Positions 1-11,622 of a DNA stretch of 64,000 nucleotides are shown in pieces (positions within the stretch are counted from its first letter, which is position 1; every line of letters begins with the position of its first letter). The notes below the pieces were generated by a model. It saw only the letters and a list, made by a program, of their open reading frames with translations. It did no database searches and was not told where the DNA came from. The translations under genes were made by a program, and so were the position numbers. Source of the stretch: Sordaria brevicollis (Eukaryota > Ascomycota > Sordariomycetes > Sordariales > Sordariaceae); NCBI GenBank assembly GCA_033439795.1, contig JAUTDP010000009.1, forward strand, positions 2,604,001-2,668,000, read 5' to 3'.

Positions 1-120
1 CTTATCCTGCACCTACCCTTCTGCGCCTGTGCATGCCATCGCACTTCTGGTGGCTTGTGCATATGTCTTGTACATCCCGACTGTTGTCCGAAATCAATTG
101 CTAATTTCTTGCGACGACAG

Positions 121-3100
121 CTCTCGATATCCCATTTTTACTGCTTCCCTTCCGACCAACTTCCGACCCCAGCGCCGTTCGCACCTTTGTGCGACACTTT
201 TTCGACAAACAAAATGGCGGACCAGCGATCCGCGGGGAGGCACTCCAGCAGGAGCTGCGCATGACCGAGCCCATGGTGCGCTTTCCCGAAAATCCAGACA
301 ACACATCACACGAAATAATACATATACTGACGATTGGTGGTACAGGTTATTTCTGGTGTAATCAAGTGGTGCTGGAGCCGATTGCAAGGAGGCGTCGTCG
401 GTTGGGATTCATACGAATTGTTCAAGGTCGGCGAACAAGACTCCAATATGGCCAGAGATTCTTTCAAGACATTTATCCCGTTGAGCGTCGAAAACAGGTC
501 CCGAACCCAAATCATCTTTCAATTCTTCGATTTACTTTCGGCAGTCGCGGCACATGGAAAAATGAACGGTTTCGGAGGGCGAAAGCTCTCCCGCATGGCG
601 GCTTGGTGGGCATTTGAACACGACGATGGTGGTCAGGGCTTTGAAGGAGGTTACAAATCGTGGTTGAAGGCGGCCGATGCGACAAGTCATCTGTTCTTCG
701 CCTACCTTCGTTGTTTAGCCCCCCTTCCAACTCTAGGCGCCCCTTCGACCCTCCCATTGTCGTTACAGAAGCTTTTGCAGGAAACCGAATACCCACCACA
801 GCGACCGGCCTTGTTGCAATCATCTACTCACAAGGTTGCCATGATTGTCGAGACAGTATCGCCTACGCCATTTGCCCTTCTCCGACGAGCAAATCACTTC
901 CAGTATCGCGAGGAGGATAAGGCACTAAGGGAATGGTCCGAGTACGATGACCCAGTTCAGGCCTTGACTGAGGAGTGTCGCAGAGTTCTTAGAGCAGTCT
1001 CGGCTGCCAACCAGTCCCAGGCCGTCTCGAGCTCCAAGCACTCGACTAGTCTTCGGGATGCTTCTTGGTCAAGATTTGAGGACATGGGCTTTTCTGGTAC
1101 CATTGAGGAGGATTCTACCGACGATGAGGCTACTTTGGCTGCTAAGCGCGAAAAGGCTATCAAGGCGCAGGTTGCCGCTAACGCCGACCTGGGCCGGCCA
1201 ACAACACCCTCATGGGCTGACTTTTTGTCTTCAGGCTTCGAAGACAAGAACCCCAGCTCGCACAACATTTTGCTTCCGCCTGACAAGATTCTACCGCCCA
1301 TCGAGACAACTGTCCGTCAGAAGAGCTCCCAATCTCACAAGCCCAGGTTCGACGACGCTCTGGAGCCCGGCGAGCTTGCCAGCATCACGAGGTTTGACCT
1401 CGATGACGCTTTCTGGTGGGTATGGATGAGCAGTTTGGCGCCCGAGGAGACCCCAGATAGGAAGGCGGCCTTTGGTCGTTGTGCAGTTATCGAGACTCTG
1501 ATCCGCGCTGGACGCTGGCTTGTCATGGAGGAAATCGTCAAGGGGGCTGCTCCTGAGGTTGTTGAGGGTGCTTATATCGCAGAGAAGAAGGGTCTTTTCA
1601 GCTGGACTCGCCGTGGCAAGAACCTCAACAGGAGAAAGTCCACATCCGGCAAAAATGCCCTTGAAAAGCCCGAGGGCAATCTCAAGGCAAGTCACACCAC
1701 TGGCTCTATCGGCGTCAGCAAGACCAGCATCGGCCCGGATCAGCAGGCCAAGATCCAGGCTGCTGCCTATCAACTTCAGATGCAGGAGAAGCAAAAGTCA
1801 CAGCCACAAACCGTCACAAGACGGGGACGGAATGACGCCGAGCTCATGGCCGAGAAGACCAGCAGTGTCTTCACTCTTCAACCAAGCATCCTCAACGCCG
1901 CATCGCCAGCTGTCCAGTGGGCCAATAAGTACGACCAGGACCGTGACGCGATTCGCGAGGCCTACTTGGCTGACACGAACGCTGGTCGCGGTACTAACAG
2001 CCCTTCGTATGCTCCCAGTCATGCTTACAGCTCTATGCTCGACATGTCTGCGAGTGCTCCCGAACTGCCACCGAAGTCGGCCGCTCAGATGGCTGTCCAA
2101 TCTCCCAGGTCGGAACAGTCGGAGCAGCCCGGAACGCCCAACACGGTCAGTTCCGGGAAGGGACAGGCGCATACAACGGAGAGACCTATCGGGACACCTC
2201 ACGAGGTTCATCCTGCAGAGCGCCAGTCAAATGCCAGCCGCGAAACACCGCTCGCCACGCCAACCAGGGAGTCTAAGAGCATGGACCTGGTCCGCAAGAG
2301 CGTCGACTACATCCGCGAGACCATGGCCTCTCCTGAGCCTGTGGATGACAAGAAGTCTAAGAAGCTTCACAAAGAGCCCAAGACAACCGGAGGTGGCTTT
2401 AGGAAGCTGTTTGGCCGTGCTAAGAGGTCGTCCAAGATTGCTGACAACACGCCTGATCAACTGAACGCCATGCTTGCTGCGAACAACGAGAAGGCCCAGA
2501 CTAGAAAGCCGGTGCCCGTGCCCGTGCAGTCGCCCAAGCCGGCTACCCCTGAGAAGCCTCCCATGCAGCGTGAGGAAACTCAGTTTGTGACTCCTCGGGA
2601 GGAAGTCACTGACCCCTTGCCTCCTACTCCTGCCGCTGAGCCTACATATGAACAGCCTCAGCAGAGCGTCGAGGAGACTTCTGAGATTGAGACTCCTGAA
2701 GTGACCCCGCCTCAGGAGCACGTCAACCAGTTTAACCAGGGTCCTCTGCTTGACCAACCCGCCTTTGTGCCCGATGACTCTGCCTCCGACGAGGCAGTCG
2801 AGGAGCAGCAAGCCGCTGCCGTTCCCGCTCCCATGTCCGTTCCTGCTCCCACCCCGGTCCAAATCCCAGAGCAGAAGCCCGCGAGGAGGGAACGTCCCAT
2901 TTCCGTGGTGACCGCCACGGACTCGGTCTCATCCATTCCCAACAGCCCTGAGCCCGTCCCGCTCAGCCCCGCCTCTTCCAACCCCCAGGACCGCTGGGCT
3001 CAGATCCGCAAGAACGCCGCTGAGCGCGCTGCGCAGAGATTGAAGGAGGAGAAGACGAATGGCAATGGCCAGCCGCTGGATGGTGCTAGGACACTGCAGC

Positions 3101-3340
3101 CGCCGAGGGCGAGGATTGAGCTGGATGGATATAGCAGTACTGAGGAGAGTGAGTTCACCTTTTACCCTTCTACCCTACCATGATCATGAGAATGAGTGCT
3201 GACGAAACGAAATCATAGCCATCGAATCCCGCGTAGCCCGCATCAAGGCCCGCGTCGCCGAGCTCACTCAGGAACAAAATGGCGGCAGCGGTGGCCCGCC
3301 TCCTCGTCGGAACAACATCCCCGTCTACACTCGTCGCTAG
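121..3340 (+). CDS. MSB1/Mug8-family morphogenesis protein (5' end outside window)
   Basis: Exons 121-275, 346-3148 and 3219-3340; earlier exon(s) lie beyond the window start. Exon 121-275 begins in mid-codon (after an AG at 119-120) and encodes a conserved stretch with LDIPFLLLPFRP and FVRHFFDKQNGG. The intron 276-345 has a CTGAC branch point, and translation resumes with VISGVIKWCWSRLQGGVVGW. Motifs such as ARDSFKTFIPL, FFDLLSAVAAHGK and GGRKLSRMAAWWAFE are typical of the fungal Msb1/Mug8 domain (DUF1708), linked in yeast to Cdc42/Rho1-dependent polar growth. About 1025 residues are visible. The N-terminal third is the conserved domain; the rest is Pro/Ser/Glu-rich, probably disordered, with a basic patch (KKSKKLHKEPK, GRAKRSSK). 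The final exon encodes a short helix and ends PVYTRR-stop. Family assignment is from motif recall; biological role is inferred. Confidence 0.8.
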
Positions 3341-4680
3341 TTGCGGCCTTTTCAGCCTTTTCGGCAGTGCATTGATTGCAGCGGAGGAGGTGCCGCAAGG
3401 GGTGTAGAGATGGGTGATGATGATGAGTATGATGGGTATCACCTTCGAGGCTGACAAATTTCGGAGTGTCTGTCGTTGATGTGAGAGGGATTTGTTGATG
3501 AGGTATGTGTTTGTTGGAAAGAGGTCACAGGAAGACAGGTGAAGTAAGGAGAAAAGGAAAGACGTGAAGAAATACCCCCCAAAATACCCACAAATCACTA
3601 AACTCTAATTCGATCTATCTATATCGGCTGGTCTCCTATATACACACCCTTTGTCATTTTATCTTCTCACAGATTCCCTGTTAGTCTACTTCGTTTCTTC
3701 TTTTACTATGTCGTTGCCCTTCTTCCTTTATATTTCATCGGAGGCCGGACGGTTTACTATACGCTGGGCGCGTTGGCGTGGGGGGCTCTGGTTTTGCAGG
3801 CGGATACAAAAACAAATACCAAGTTCTTTTCTTCTTTCATGATATATTGTTTCTTCTTCGGAGGTGGTTCTAGATGCATAAATGCAAGAGCATAAGGAGG
3901 AGAAAGAGGAGAAAGACTTTGAGGTGGTTTTCTCTTCTGCTCAATTTGTTGAGAATGTTTGAAGGATGAGAGAGGATTTGGAGGATTTGATGGGTTTGTT
4001 GTTAGCAAGCAATATACCAATATTGAGCATATTTGTTTTTTGATACCCATTCAAAGATTCCCGGTAACTCGAATGAGTAACCAACGCAACACACCAGCAT
4101 CTACACGGAATTTTGTTGCCTGAGGAAGGAACGGGAAAAGGTTGGAAGATGGCCCGTCATTTTTGAGGTCAGGTTCTGAGATCAGGTGTAACGTACATTG
4201 ACCCGTACTGACTATGGTAAACCGCACACGTTGTCTCCAAACGACTTCACTTGCCTGCCTCCTCGGGATGCACAAACCAATGGTCTTTGAGAAGAGACTT
4301 CCGCGCCGCCGCCTCAACGGAACATGCATATCAGCGAATCATAGTTAGTCAATACAGGAGGATGAGTCCTCCTATTCGACAGGGCTCACAGATGGGCTCT
4401 AATGGGGGCTGAGTTGAGTATGGCTTCGGGGCTGTTGCCGAGTGTTGATTGGCGTCACCCAAGAAAAGGCAAGGCTTCCTCGGAGGTGTGCGTTATTGAT
4501 AATAGATGGAGGTGGGTGGGAGGCTCCGACACTGAAATACCGGACAATGGAGTTTAGACTTTTGACCAACTTTTTCCAGAAACCAGTCCGTCAAGCTTAG
4601 GTTTCAATTCCTTCGGTCCACTCTTGTCCATTCCCCTTACGAACGATAACATCTTAACGGCATAGGTTTTCACGTACGAC
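3341..4680. other. intergenic stretch, no gene supported
   Basis: This holds the 3' flank of the MSB1-family gene and the 5' flank of the membrane-protein gene. Short ORFs on both strands (for example minus 3170-3598 and 4051-4329) have T/C-rich translations and no recognisable motif. No tRNA, repeat or long palindrome seen. Confidence 0.6.
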
Positions 4681-6410
4681 ATGGACCCGGACTTCATTCT
4701 CTGCTGGCGAGATGCGGACGACGGCAACAACACTCGTGTTTACTACAACATCACGAGCGATCAGTGGAACTGTGCAGAGCACTATGGGACCTGCGAGTCG
4801 TGCCCCAGACTTCAAGGTGACCCTGATATTGCGGGCGTTGGTGTAAGTAATCCATTCTCGTCGACCAGTGTAAGCCCGGAACAAAAAGAAGCATCAATGA
4901 CTAGATGAAAGAGAGGTTACTCTGAGAGGTTCTATGGAAGTAAAGGTTCTTCGCCTCAAAAGCTGACTAGATGTTGCAATCAGGTAATAACTGCATTTAT
5001 GGTCTCCGTCAGCGTAACAGCCCTACTAGCCATCGTTTTCCCTATATTATCACCTGCGCTACCGCGACCAAGTACTACTCACCGCAGTGATAACGATGTT
5101 TGGCTTGAAAATATCCTAAGCAGACCTATTATAAGAAGGCTAGGGAAGCGAAGAGCCAAACGCTGGGCGATGATCTGTTACAATCTGGTCTTCAATCTTG
5201 GTGATCAGCAGCTTACGACAGCTATCGCCCTTCTGGTGGCAACGCTAAAGAAAGTCCACATCGATCAAACTCTCAGTATTTACCATCTGAAGCTGGTCAC
5301 GAACCTGGTACGTGTTGGAGCCAGCGCCTTCGCCTATGTAGTGATTTGCTGGCGCATCAAACATGATGCGAAGCCTGATCCACATAAAGGGCCGCCACGA
5401 CTAGATTTGTCTATGGGATTGCGGATCTTCCTTATGCTTACTCTGGCGGTCTTACTCCTCTATACTGGCCAGATCGCGGCAAAGGCAGATGGCGTAGACC
5501 TGAACTGCCCAGCATCGTGCGCCCAACGTTTGCCATTCGATGGCGGGGCAGCAAAAGTCTGGTTTACAAATTCTTGGATCTTTATTTACCTCTCGGCTGT
5601 CATGGCTCGTCGGCAAATCCTTGTCATAACGAATAATTTTAGCTACCAGAATATCCTGAGCCAGGCAAAGTATTCCGCCAAGAAGTACAGGAAGAAATCA
5701 AGGTACCGCCGGATCGGAATCATCCAAGAGGCACAATACAATGCTACGACAAATGTGGATGGTGTTCATATCTGGCTTATGGGAGTACATGTGTTCTTTA
5801 TCTACTACTTCTACCAAGCTTCAAAGGACTGGCGTGTTAAACACAGCTCATTGTTTGCAACAACTGATATCCAAGATGAGAAGAGTATGGGTTTTGGGCA
5901 GATTGTTGCCTTATTCCTCCTTCTTCAACCTATTATTCAGGTAATTGACTCTATATCAGGTATGCTACCCTCATGATAACAGTTTGAACACGATGAGAAC
6001 CCGATGTTTGTTTGAACACGATGAGAACCCGATGTTTATTAACCATTGTCCTCCGGGTTGCAGCATATGAACAATACACAGAGCGTGAAGCTCTCGAGGA
6101 TGGAGAACTTAAGATGAAGGAAGTTGAAATGAGAGGCCTTTGGGCTCCCAAGCCTGGATGGTGGACCAATTGTCCAAGAAACCTGTCCTTGCGAGGAAAA
6201 GCGGTATTAGTGGGTTTAAAGAAATTGTTCAAGGGCATGCCGTGGGCATCCTCCCCTACAGACCCATTCCCAGGCACGGTTACTATACCCCACGCCACAC
6301 CAACAACGGCAGTCACCCTTCCTGCTGCAGTTCACTACGGTAACTTTAAGGATACAGCTCCTTCATTTGTCAGACGGATTCCGCCGGTTGAGAACAATGA
6401 ACCCGTTTAA
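4681..6410 (+). CDS. multi-pass membrane protein of unknown function
   Basis: Exons 4681-4842, 4984-5959 and 6064-6410 give 494 residues with frame kept at both junctions; branch points GCTGAC and similar are visible. The N-terminal 54 residues are polar with three Cys (NCAEHYGTCESC), probably extracellular. About six to seven hydrophobic segments follow, including VSVSVTALLAIVFPIL, LVRVGASAFAYVVICW, GLRIFLMLTLAVLLLY, SWIFIYLSAVMA, VHIWLMGVHVFFIYYFY and IVALFLLLQPIIQVI. A conserved-looking patch WAMICYNLVFNLGDQQLT lies before the second segment. The 120-residue C-terminus is hydrophilic. This architecture recurs in uncharacterised proteins of Sordariomycetes, but I recognise no transporter or receptor signature and propose no function. 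Intron 2 contains a 28 bp tandem duplication. Confidence 0.75.
5982..6037 (+). repeat. two-copy 28 bp tandem repeat inside intron 2
   Basis: Copies at 5982-6009 and 6010-6037 are identical over 28 bases and directly adjacent. They lie wholly within the intron 5960-6063 of the membrane-protein gene, between the 5' splice site and the branch region, so they lengthen the intron to 104 bp without changing the protein. Confidence 0.9.
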
Positions 6411-7271
6411 TTTGATTGCTCCTGGACTCTGCTGGGTACTCAATTGGACAACTGTGGTTGTTTTGTCTACAACCTACTACGATTCATAAATGGTGTCTGC
6501 CATAAAGTGTCCCTTGGGGTGAACGTCCTAAGACTTACGCCCAAGTATAGAAGGCCGCCAATTCTGTCAGCAGGATTTTTGTTGTAGTTCGTTCTCCATC
6601 AGGCCTCTATAATTTTGTATTTCTTAGTGCCACAGAGCGCATTGAACCACCACGTCAGGTGGCCGTGTTCCCGACAGAAGGGTACAAGCAACCGAAGCTA
6701 GAATTCTGGTCGCTTGAGGGCCTGTTTTGTTTTCGTGGAATTGGTGTACAGAACTTGGGGGGGGGGGGACCAACTCTTCTTGATCACCACCGAGAGATGT
6801 CAGATTAAGTTAAATTTGAAGCTCTCAAGATCAAGTGTAGGCTAGGTGAGAATGCTGGGGTAATTTGATAGAAGTTTGGATTGTAGATGTTGTCAAGTAT
6901 GGCATTGTCTACTCTAATTGCACGAGAACAGACAGGTTCTTGAATACTCGGACTTATTTCGTTCCGTGATTGTTGCTGGAAGGACATGGGACTGCAATAG
7001 ATAGAGTTTCGTGACGCCGTACCAAAGACTCGGAGTGACTAGTCCTTCCTCTACAACTTAAAATATAGTGATTGGAAATAATCAACATAAGTATAGAAGC
7101 GGTATGAAATACAAAAAGATATCGTAGACAATGAGAGGTAAACTGGAGAGTGACCGTCTCGTAAAGGTGGGATTGGGGAGAGGGAAAGGAGGTCAAGAGA
7201 CCACTACAATTACAGTTTGTATTAACTACATATGCACTTGCTCAGAAGCCCACTAACATCAATTCGATTAA
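6411..7271. other. intergenic stretch, no gene supported
   Basis: 3' flank of the membrane-protein gene and 5' flank of tRNA-Arg. It includes a run of 12 G near 6757-6768. Short ORFs on the minus strand lack recognisable motifs. Confidence 0.6.
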
Positions 7272-7343
7272 GGTCCGCTGGCTCAATGGCAGAGCGTCTG
7301 ACTACGAATCAGGAGGTTCCAGGTTCGACCCCTGGGTGGATCG
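7272..7343 (+). tRNA. tRNA-Arg (anticodon ACG), no intron
   Basis: A 72-base cloverleaf folds by eye. The acceptor stem GGTCCGC pairs with GTGGATC (two G-U pairs) and is followed by discriminator G. The D-arm is GCTC..GAGC. The anticodon stem TCTGA/TCAGG encloses the loop CTACGAA, which places ACG at positions 34-36. The T-arm is CCAGG/CCTGG with the B-box GGTTCGACCCC. A T-rich stretch follows immediately, as expected for RNA polymerase III termination. Confidence 0.95.
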
Positions 7344-7344
7344 A

Positions 7345-7361
7345 TTCTTTTTTCGTTTTTT
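7345..7361 (+). terminator. RNA polymerase III terminator of tRNA-Arg
   Basis: Two T-runs (six and seven T) begin two bases after the tRNA 3' end, the normal Pol III stop signal. Confidence 0.85.
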
Positions 7362-7584
7362 TCTGCAACACCACCATCATCATTTTTTTTCTTGCTGTGT
7401 TTTGGATCCGCATCATGACTCTCCTTCGGTTTTCGTTGCTTTCCACATTAGTTTCTTTCATTCCTCCTTTTCTTTTCATTCTCTATACGGAGAAAGTTCG
7501 CCAAACACCAAGCTGACAAACCCTCGATTACTACCACCAACACTATCTTCCGCATCTTTCATCGTCAGGCTTCACCCCAAAAAA

Positions 7585-8312
7585 ATGGGAAACAAGAACA
7601 ATAAAAGCTTTTTCTCCGCTCAGGAACTCAAGGAACAGACCGAAGAGTGGTGGAAATCTCTAAAGGGCAGCTACATCCGCATAACCACCACCGACGGCCG
7701 TCTACTTCGTGGAAAGTTCGAAGAGCTTGTACCTAATCGTGCTGATGATCCAAAGGTACCTAAGGCCTAATATATCCTTCTCGTTTTCCTCTTAACCCTC
7801 AATTACTCACTTTCTTCAATCCTCCCCACGATCTTTCTCGCCATGTTCTTTTTCTTCCACCCCTTCCCAGGTTGCTTCTTCCTGTTTTTCTTCCCCTGCC
7901 CCTATTCCCTCCATGGTTCCCTCCCCTTTTCTCCTCGTTCTCTCCATTTTTTCTCTTCCAAAGTCTCCTGGGGCACAATATCCTACATTAGCTAACGAAC
8001 ACTAACAACCAAAAACAGGGCCAAGAAGACATCTTCCTCTCCTCCACCAACCTCTACACCTCCCCCACCATCAGGACACCCCCAGACTTCCGGGTGTTTT
8101 TCACCACATGCGGTATCTTGCCCGCCGGTACTAACGAGTGGGGAGGCCATGAGATGCCTCCGCCCCCTCCGGCTTCTGGGGCTCCGTCTCCTGCGGAGAT
8201 TATGTGCGAGGTTGATGGCGTGGAGGTGGCGATGAGGAAAGGGGAGTATCTGAGTGAGGTTATGGTTTTTAGGAAGTTGATTGTTGGTGTTGAGGTTGAG
8301 GGGGATGAGTGA
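7585..8312 (+). CDS. small Sm/LSM-like domain protein, hypothetical
   Basis: Exons 7585-7755 and 8019-8312 encode 154 residues; the 263 bp intron ends in AAAACAG and lies on a codon boundary. I chose the ATG in AAAAATGGG because the longer upstream frame reads through the tRNA terminator. The N-terminal part WWKSLKGSYIRITTTDGRLLRGKFEELV resembles an Sm1 motif (strand, DGR turn, G, strand). The second exon could supply the Sm2 half (EDIFLSSTNLY .. MVFRKLIVGVEVE), separated by a Pro-rich insert (MPPPPPASG). An RNA-binding or NatC-like Sm fold is possible. A second, clearer LSM gene lies at 54.8 kb. The family call is weak, but the exon structure and protein-like codons support a real gene. Confidence 0.6.
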
Positions 8313-9917
8313 ATAGAATTACTGAGTTGGTTGGCGGAGGGATTTGAGATTGGTTACCTAGCATGGAATTTGAGAATTAAAAACTTGAAGGAGGGAGAGG
8401 GAGAGCGATGGATGGAATGAATGAATGACTGGTTCTAGTCAGTACGATTCACACTTACATCCTTGCTAAGTTGGTTGGACACTGCATCTTTTGGCTCACG
8501 GTACCAAATGTTCACATAGAATAGATACAGATAGACGGCCGGGGTGGCTGACGCTTCAAAAAAAGAGTTGGATATTCCTTTTTATATCTTATCTCGAATC
8601 CCACCTAAGCTACCTAACTCTCCCGCGACATCCATCAATCCTCCTTCATCCTTCATCCTTTCCATCCATCCTTTACTTCTCCCCATTCCATCGAGTACGT
8701 CGCATCACCAAGCTGTGACATGCCATCGCCATCATGTACCATGCATACCACAGCCTCGTCCACATGATAGGACACTGACACTACCCTAGAACCAGCTCAG
8801 CTGAGGTATTTCCATCACAACCCTTATATTCCTGGGCATCCCCCACATAACTGGACTGACTCCCTTCTCTGAATCAACCGGTACACAAGCGACGGACGAC
8901 CCTGTCTTTCAACATTCCTTCCTTCTTTTCCTCAATGGAGAGGTTGAAGCGCCCATCCAACCGCAATCGTTAACACTAAAACAAAAATTCATAAAATGCG
9001 AAAAAGGGAGGAGAGATACGACAAGAACAACAACAACGAAACTCCTGCATCGATGACAGAAAACAGACATGAGAGAAACAAAAACAAAAAGCGCGGATCG
9101 AAGTGACCAAGCCAGAAATGAAATTCAATCGTACAAAAAAATCGACACAGCAAGCCTGGACTATTCCAGCGCCCACAACCTGACCCTGCCTTTTTGGGGG
9201 AGGGGATCAGGTAGGCTCTGAGCAGTCGTCTACCCGGCTCTTGCCCCCAGCGAAGCGGACGTATCGGCGCAGCGCAGGAGCAACACGGTTGTAACCAGTG
9301 CGGCCTTCCCTCTTTCTCCCCATGGCCAGCTCGGGAACTGTAAAAGCCTGACTCGTTGGGTATTTCGCAATGGCTTCCTTCAAACAAAAACGCATGATAT
9401 AACGGAGTGGAGATATTCGCTTTTTCCAGAGAGACAAAGATATGAGCAGAGATATATCGCGGTATTTCGTTATGCATAAAACTCCAGTAGTTGATGAAAG
9501 ACCCCCCCTTTCGGGTTGCGAGTTGTCCACGTCGTCCCACAGCCCAGTGGCTGGCTGGCTGGCTGTCCCGGCTTCTCTCCCATGCGCCCCGCAAGCAAAG
9601 CAGAACAAAAACCGTGGTTGTGTTACGGTGCTCGACACGACTATAGTATCGCATACTGTTCCCCGGATGTCTCCTTTTTGACTGGCCGCGGCGATTTTAT
9701 CGATTTGATATGCGTATTTTGTGTGCGCTGTGGAACCGTCGCCCAAGACTTGGCAAATGCTTATTTGCTCGACAGCAGATGAACCCGAATCGGAATTCCG
9801 TCCGACCGGTATGCATTCTTGTGAGAAACCGTCGACCGGTGAGGGAAAAGGAAAAACTCCTGCACGGCTGAGCGGCACGTGGCTTTGGCTAGCATGCAGA
9901 AGCGGTGCGAGTATCGC
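8313..9917. other. intergenic stretch, convergent 3' flanks
   Basis: This lies between the 3' ends of the LSM-like gene (plus) and pzl-1 (minus) and probably holds both 3' UTRs. ORFs of 60-220 codons on the minus strand at 8989-9878 lack recognisable motifs. No tRNA or 5S rRNA seen. Confidence 0.55.
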
Positions 9918-11622
9918 TCAGACACTCTGAGGGTTGAAGTGGGCGGGCTGCAAAACTATCAGTAAGAGCGATCACAAGATCGATGCACGTGATAAACTTA
10001 CAGGACTGTTGAGCATGTTGTTGCGACGATGTCTGCCTTTCTTGATGTGCGTCTTGAGAGCAGCAGAGTCAAGTGGCTTGAGCAGTTCGAAGCTGCAAAG
10101 AAGCTCCGTGGAGACAGCCATAACAGCTCCCCAGTTGTCAAACTCTCCGCAGTACTGTTACCAAGTTAGTGAGATGTTACGATTGGTGACTCAAAGGGAC
10201 ACAACTTACGTTGGGAGCGCTGAAAATAGTAACAAGCACACGATCAGTGTAAAACTCATAACCGTCTTCGACAACCATGTGCGCACGGCAAACCAAATCG
10301 AAATCGTGAGTGGCAAGGAAGTCCGAAATAACCTTCTTTCCGAAACAGTAACTGACACCTCGTTCGTTCGCTTCCCAGTCCTGGTCCATGTCGGCTGGAT
10401 CAGACCAGAGAAGATCGTTGAGCAAGCCGTAGTCAGGGACATCGGTAGGGCGAGCAATGTTGCGGATATCGTCCATGTGGCCAAGTGCAGGGGAAAGACC
10501 GCCGTGAACACAGAAAATCTTACCGGCGACAATAGCAGCGATAGGGAGACAGTTGAAGGTGTCGACAAAGGTCTTCCAGATCTTGACATTGCACCTGCGC
10601 TTGCACTCATCGTAGAAACCATAGACCCTGGTAACGTTGGCGCATTCGTGGTTGCCACGGAGGAGGAAAAAGTTCTCGGGGTACTTGAGCTTGTAGCACA
10701 TCAAAAGCAGAATAGTCTCAAGGGACTGCTTTCCGCGATCAACGTAGTCGCCAAGGAAAAGGTAGTTGGAGTGCGGAGGGAAGCCGCACATCTCAAACAT
10801 GCGAATCAAATCGGTGTACTGGCCGTGGACATCGCCCACAATCTTGACGGGCGCATCCAATTCCAGGAGCGCCGGCTGAGAAAGGAACAGCTCCCGAGCG
10901 CGGTGGCAAATGGCCACAATCTCGGCATTCTTGAGGCAGACGCTCTTGGTGACCTTTCCAGCATAAGCGGCATCCAACAGTCGCTTAATGAAATCATCGA
11001 GATCGATATCCTTGATGTCGCTCATGGCAACACCCGAAGTGGACTGCTCATTCTGAGAATCCTGCTTGGGCGAATCGTAGACCGGGTTGATCATGTTCTC
11101 GCGCTTCACGAGAATGGACTGGCCAGGCTGCTGGTTGGAGTTGGCTCCGCCACCACCAGAGGGGGGCTGATCGGAAATATGGTCGACTTCTCCACTCTCT
11201 TGGGCTGCGCGAACATCGTGGCGACCCGTAGTAGCACCGTGAACAGGCGACGGGGGAGGTTGGGGTTCGCCGGTCGGGGACGCTAGCGTTGCGGCATCGA
11301 GCGAAGGTGAGGAGGGAGAGGATGGCGAGGGAGAGGTAGGCGAAGGCGACATGTCTCGGCGGCTTGGCCGCGTATTAACCGAAGGTTTTCCATTTTTGCC
11401 ATTCAAGGCATTTGTTTTTTCAGCGATTTCTTCGCTGGAGAGGATGGTTGAGTTCCGCGGGCTGTCAGTCTTGCTTGAGCCGGGAATCTTTGAGCGGAGC
11501 CCGCGGAAAGAGCGCGAGGAGTCCTTGGTGTCGGATTTGCTAAAGGATGGGTAAGACTTGAAGTCGTCATCGCCTCTGTTCTTGGAAGATGCGCCCGCAT
11601 CTTTGGAGGATGAGTTGCCCAT
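9918..11622 (-). CDS. pzl-1: serine/threonine protein phosphatase PPZ type
   Basis: Exons on the minus strand: 11622-10210, 10154-10002 and 9947-9918, giving 531 residues; every junction is GT..AG and in frame. The protein begins MGNSSSK, an N-myristoylation consensus, followed by about 200 Ser/Pro-rich, probably disordered residues, as in yeast Ppz1/2. The catalytic domain shows all PPP signatures: GDVHGQ, GDYVDRG, RGNHE, CVHGG, DLLWSDP and SAPNYCGEFDN. The last motif is split by intron 1 just after SAPN, and intron 2 precedes the final [13 protein letters not shown]. The yeast homologues regulate cation homeostasis, cell-wall integrity and cell cycle, opposing Hal3. N. crassa has a single PPZ gene named pzl-1, which this matches in form. 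A 450-codon ORF antisense to it is a shadow. Confidence 0.95.

Noticed and set aside
8989..9878. Overlapping minus-strand ORFs of about 220 codons
   Set aside because: Two frames overlap almost fully with no motif; the location fits 3' UTR sequence after pzl-1.
9934..11286. 450-codon plus-strand ORF
   Set aside because: It is antisense to the PPZ phosphatase, whose minus-strand frame has all catalytic motifs. The plus translation shows no domain.
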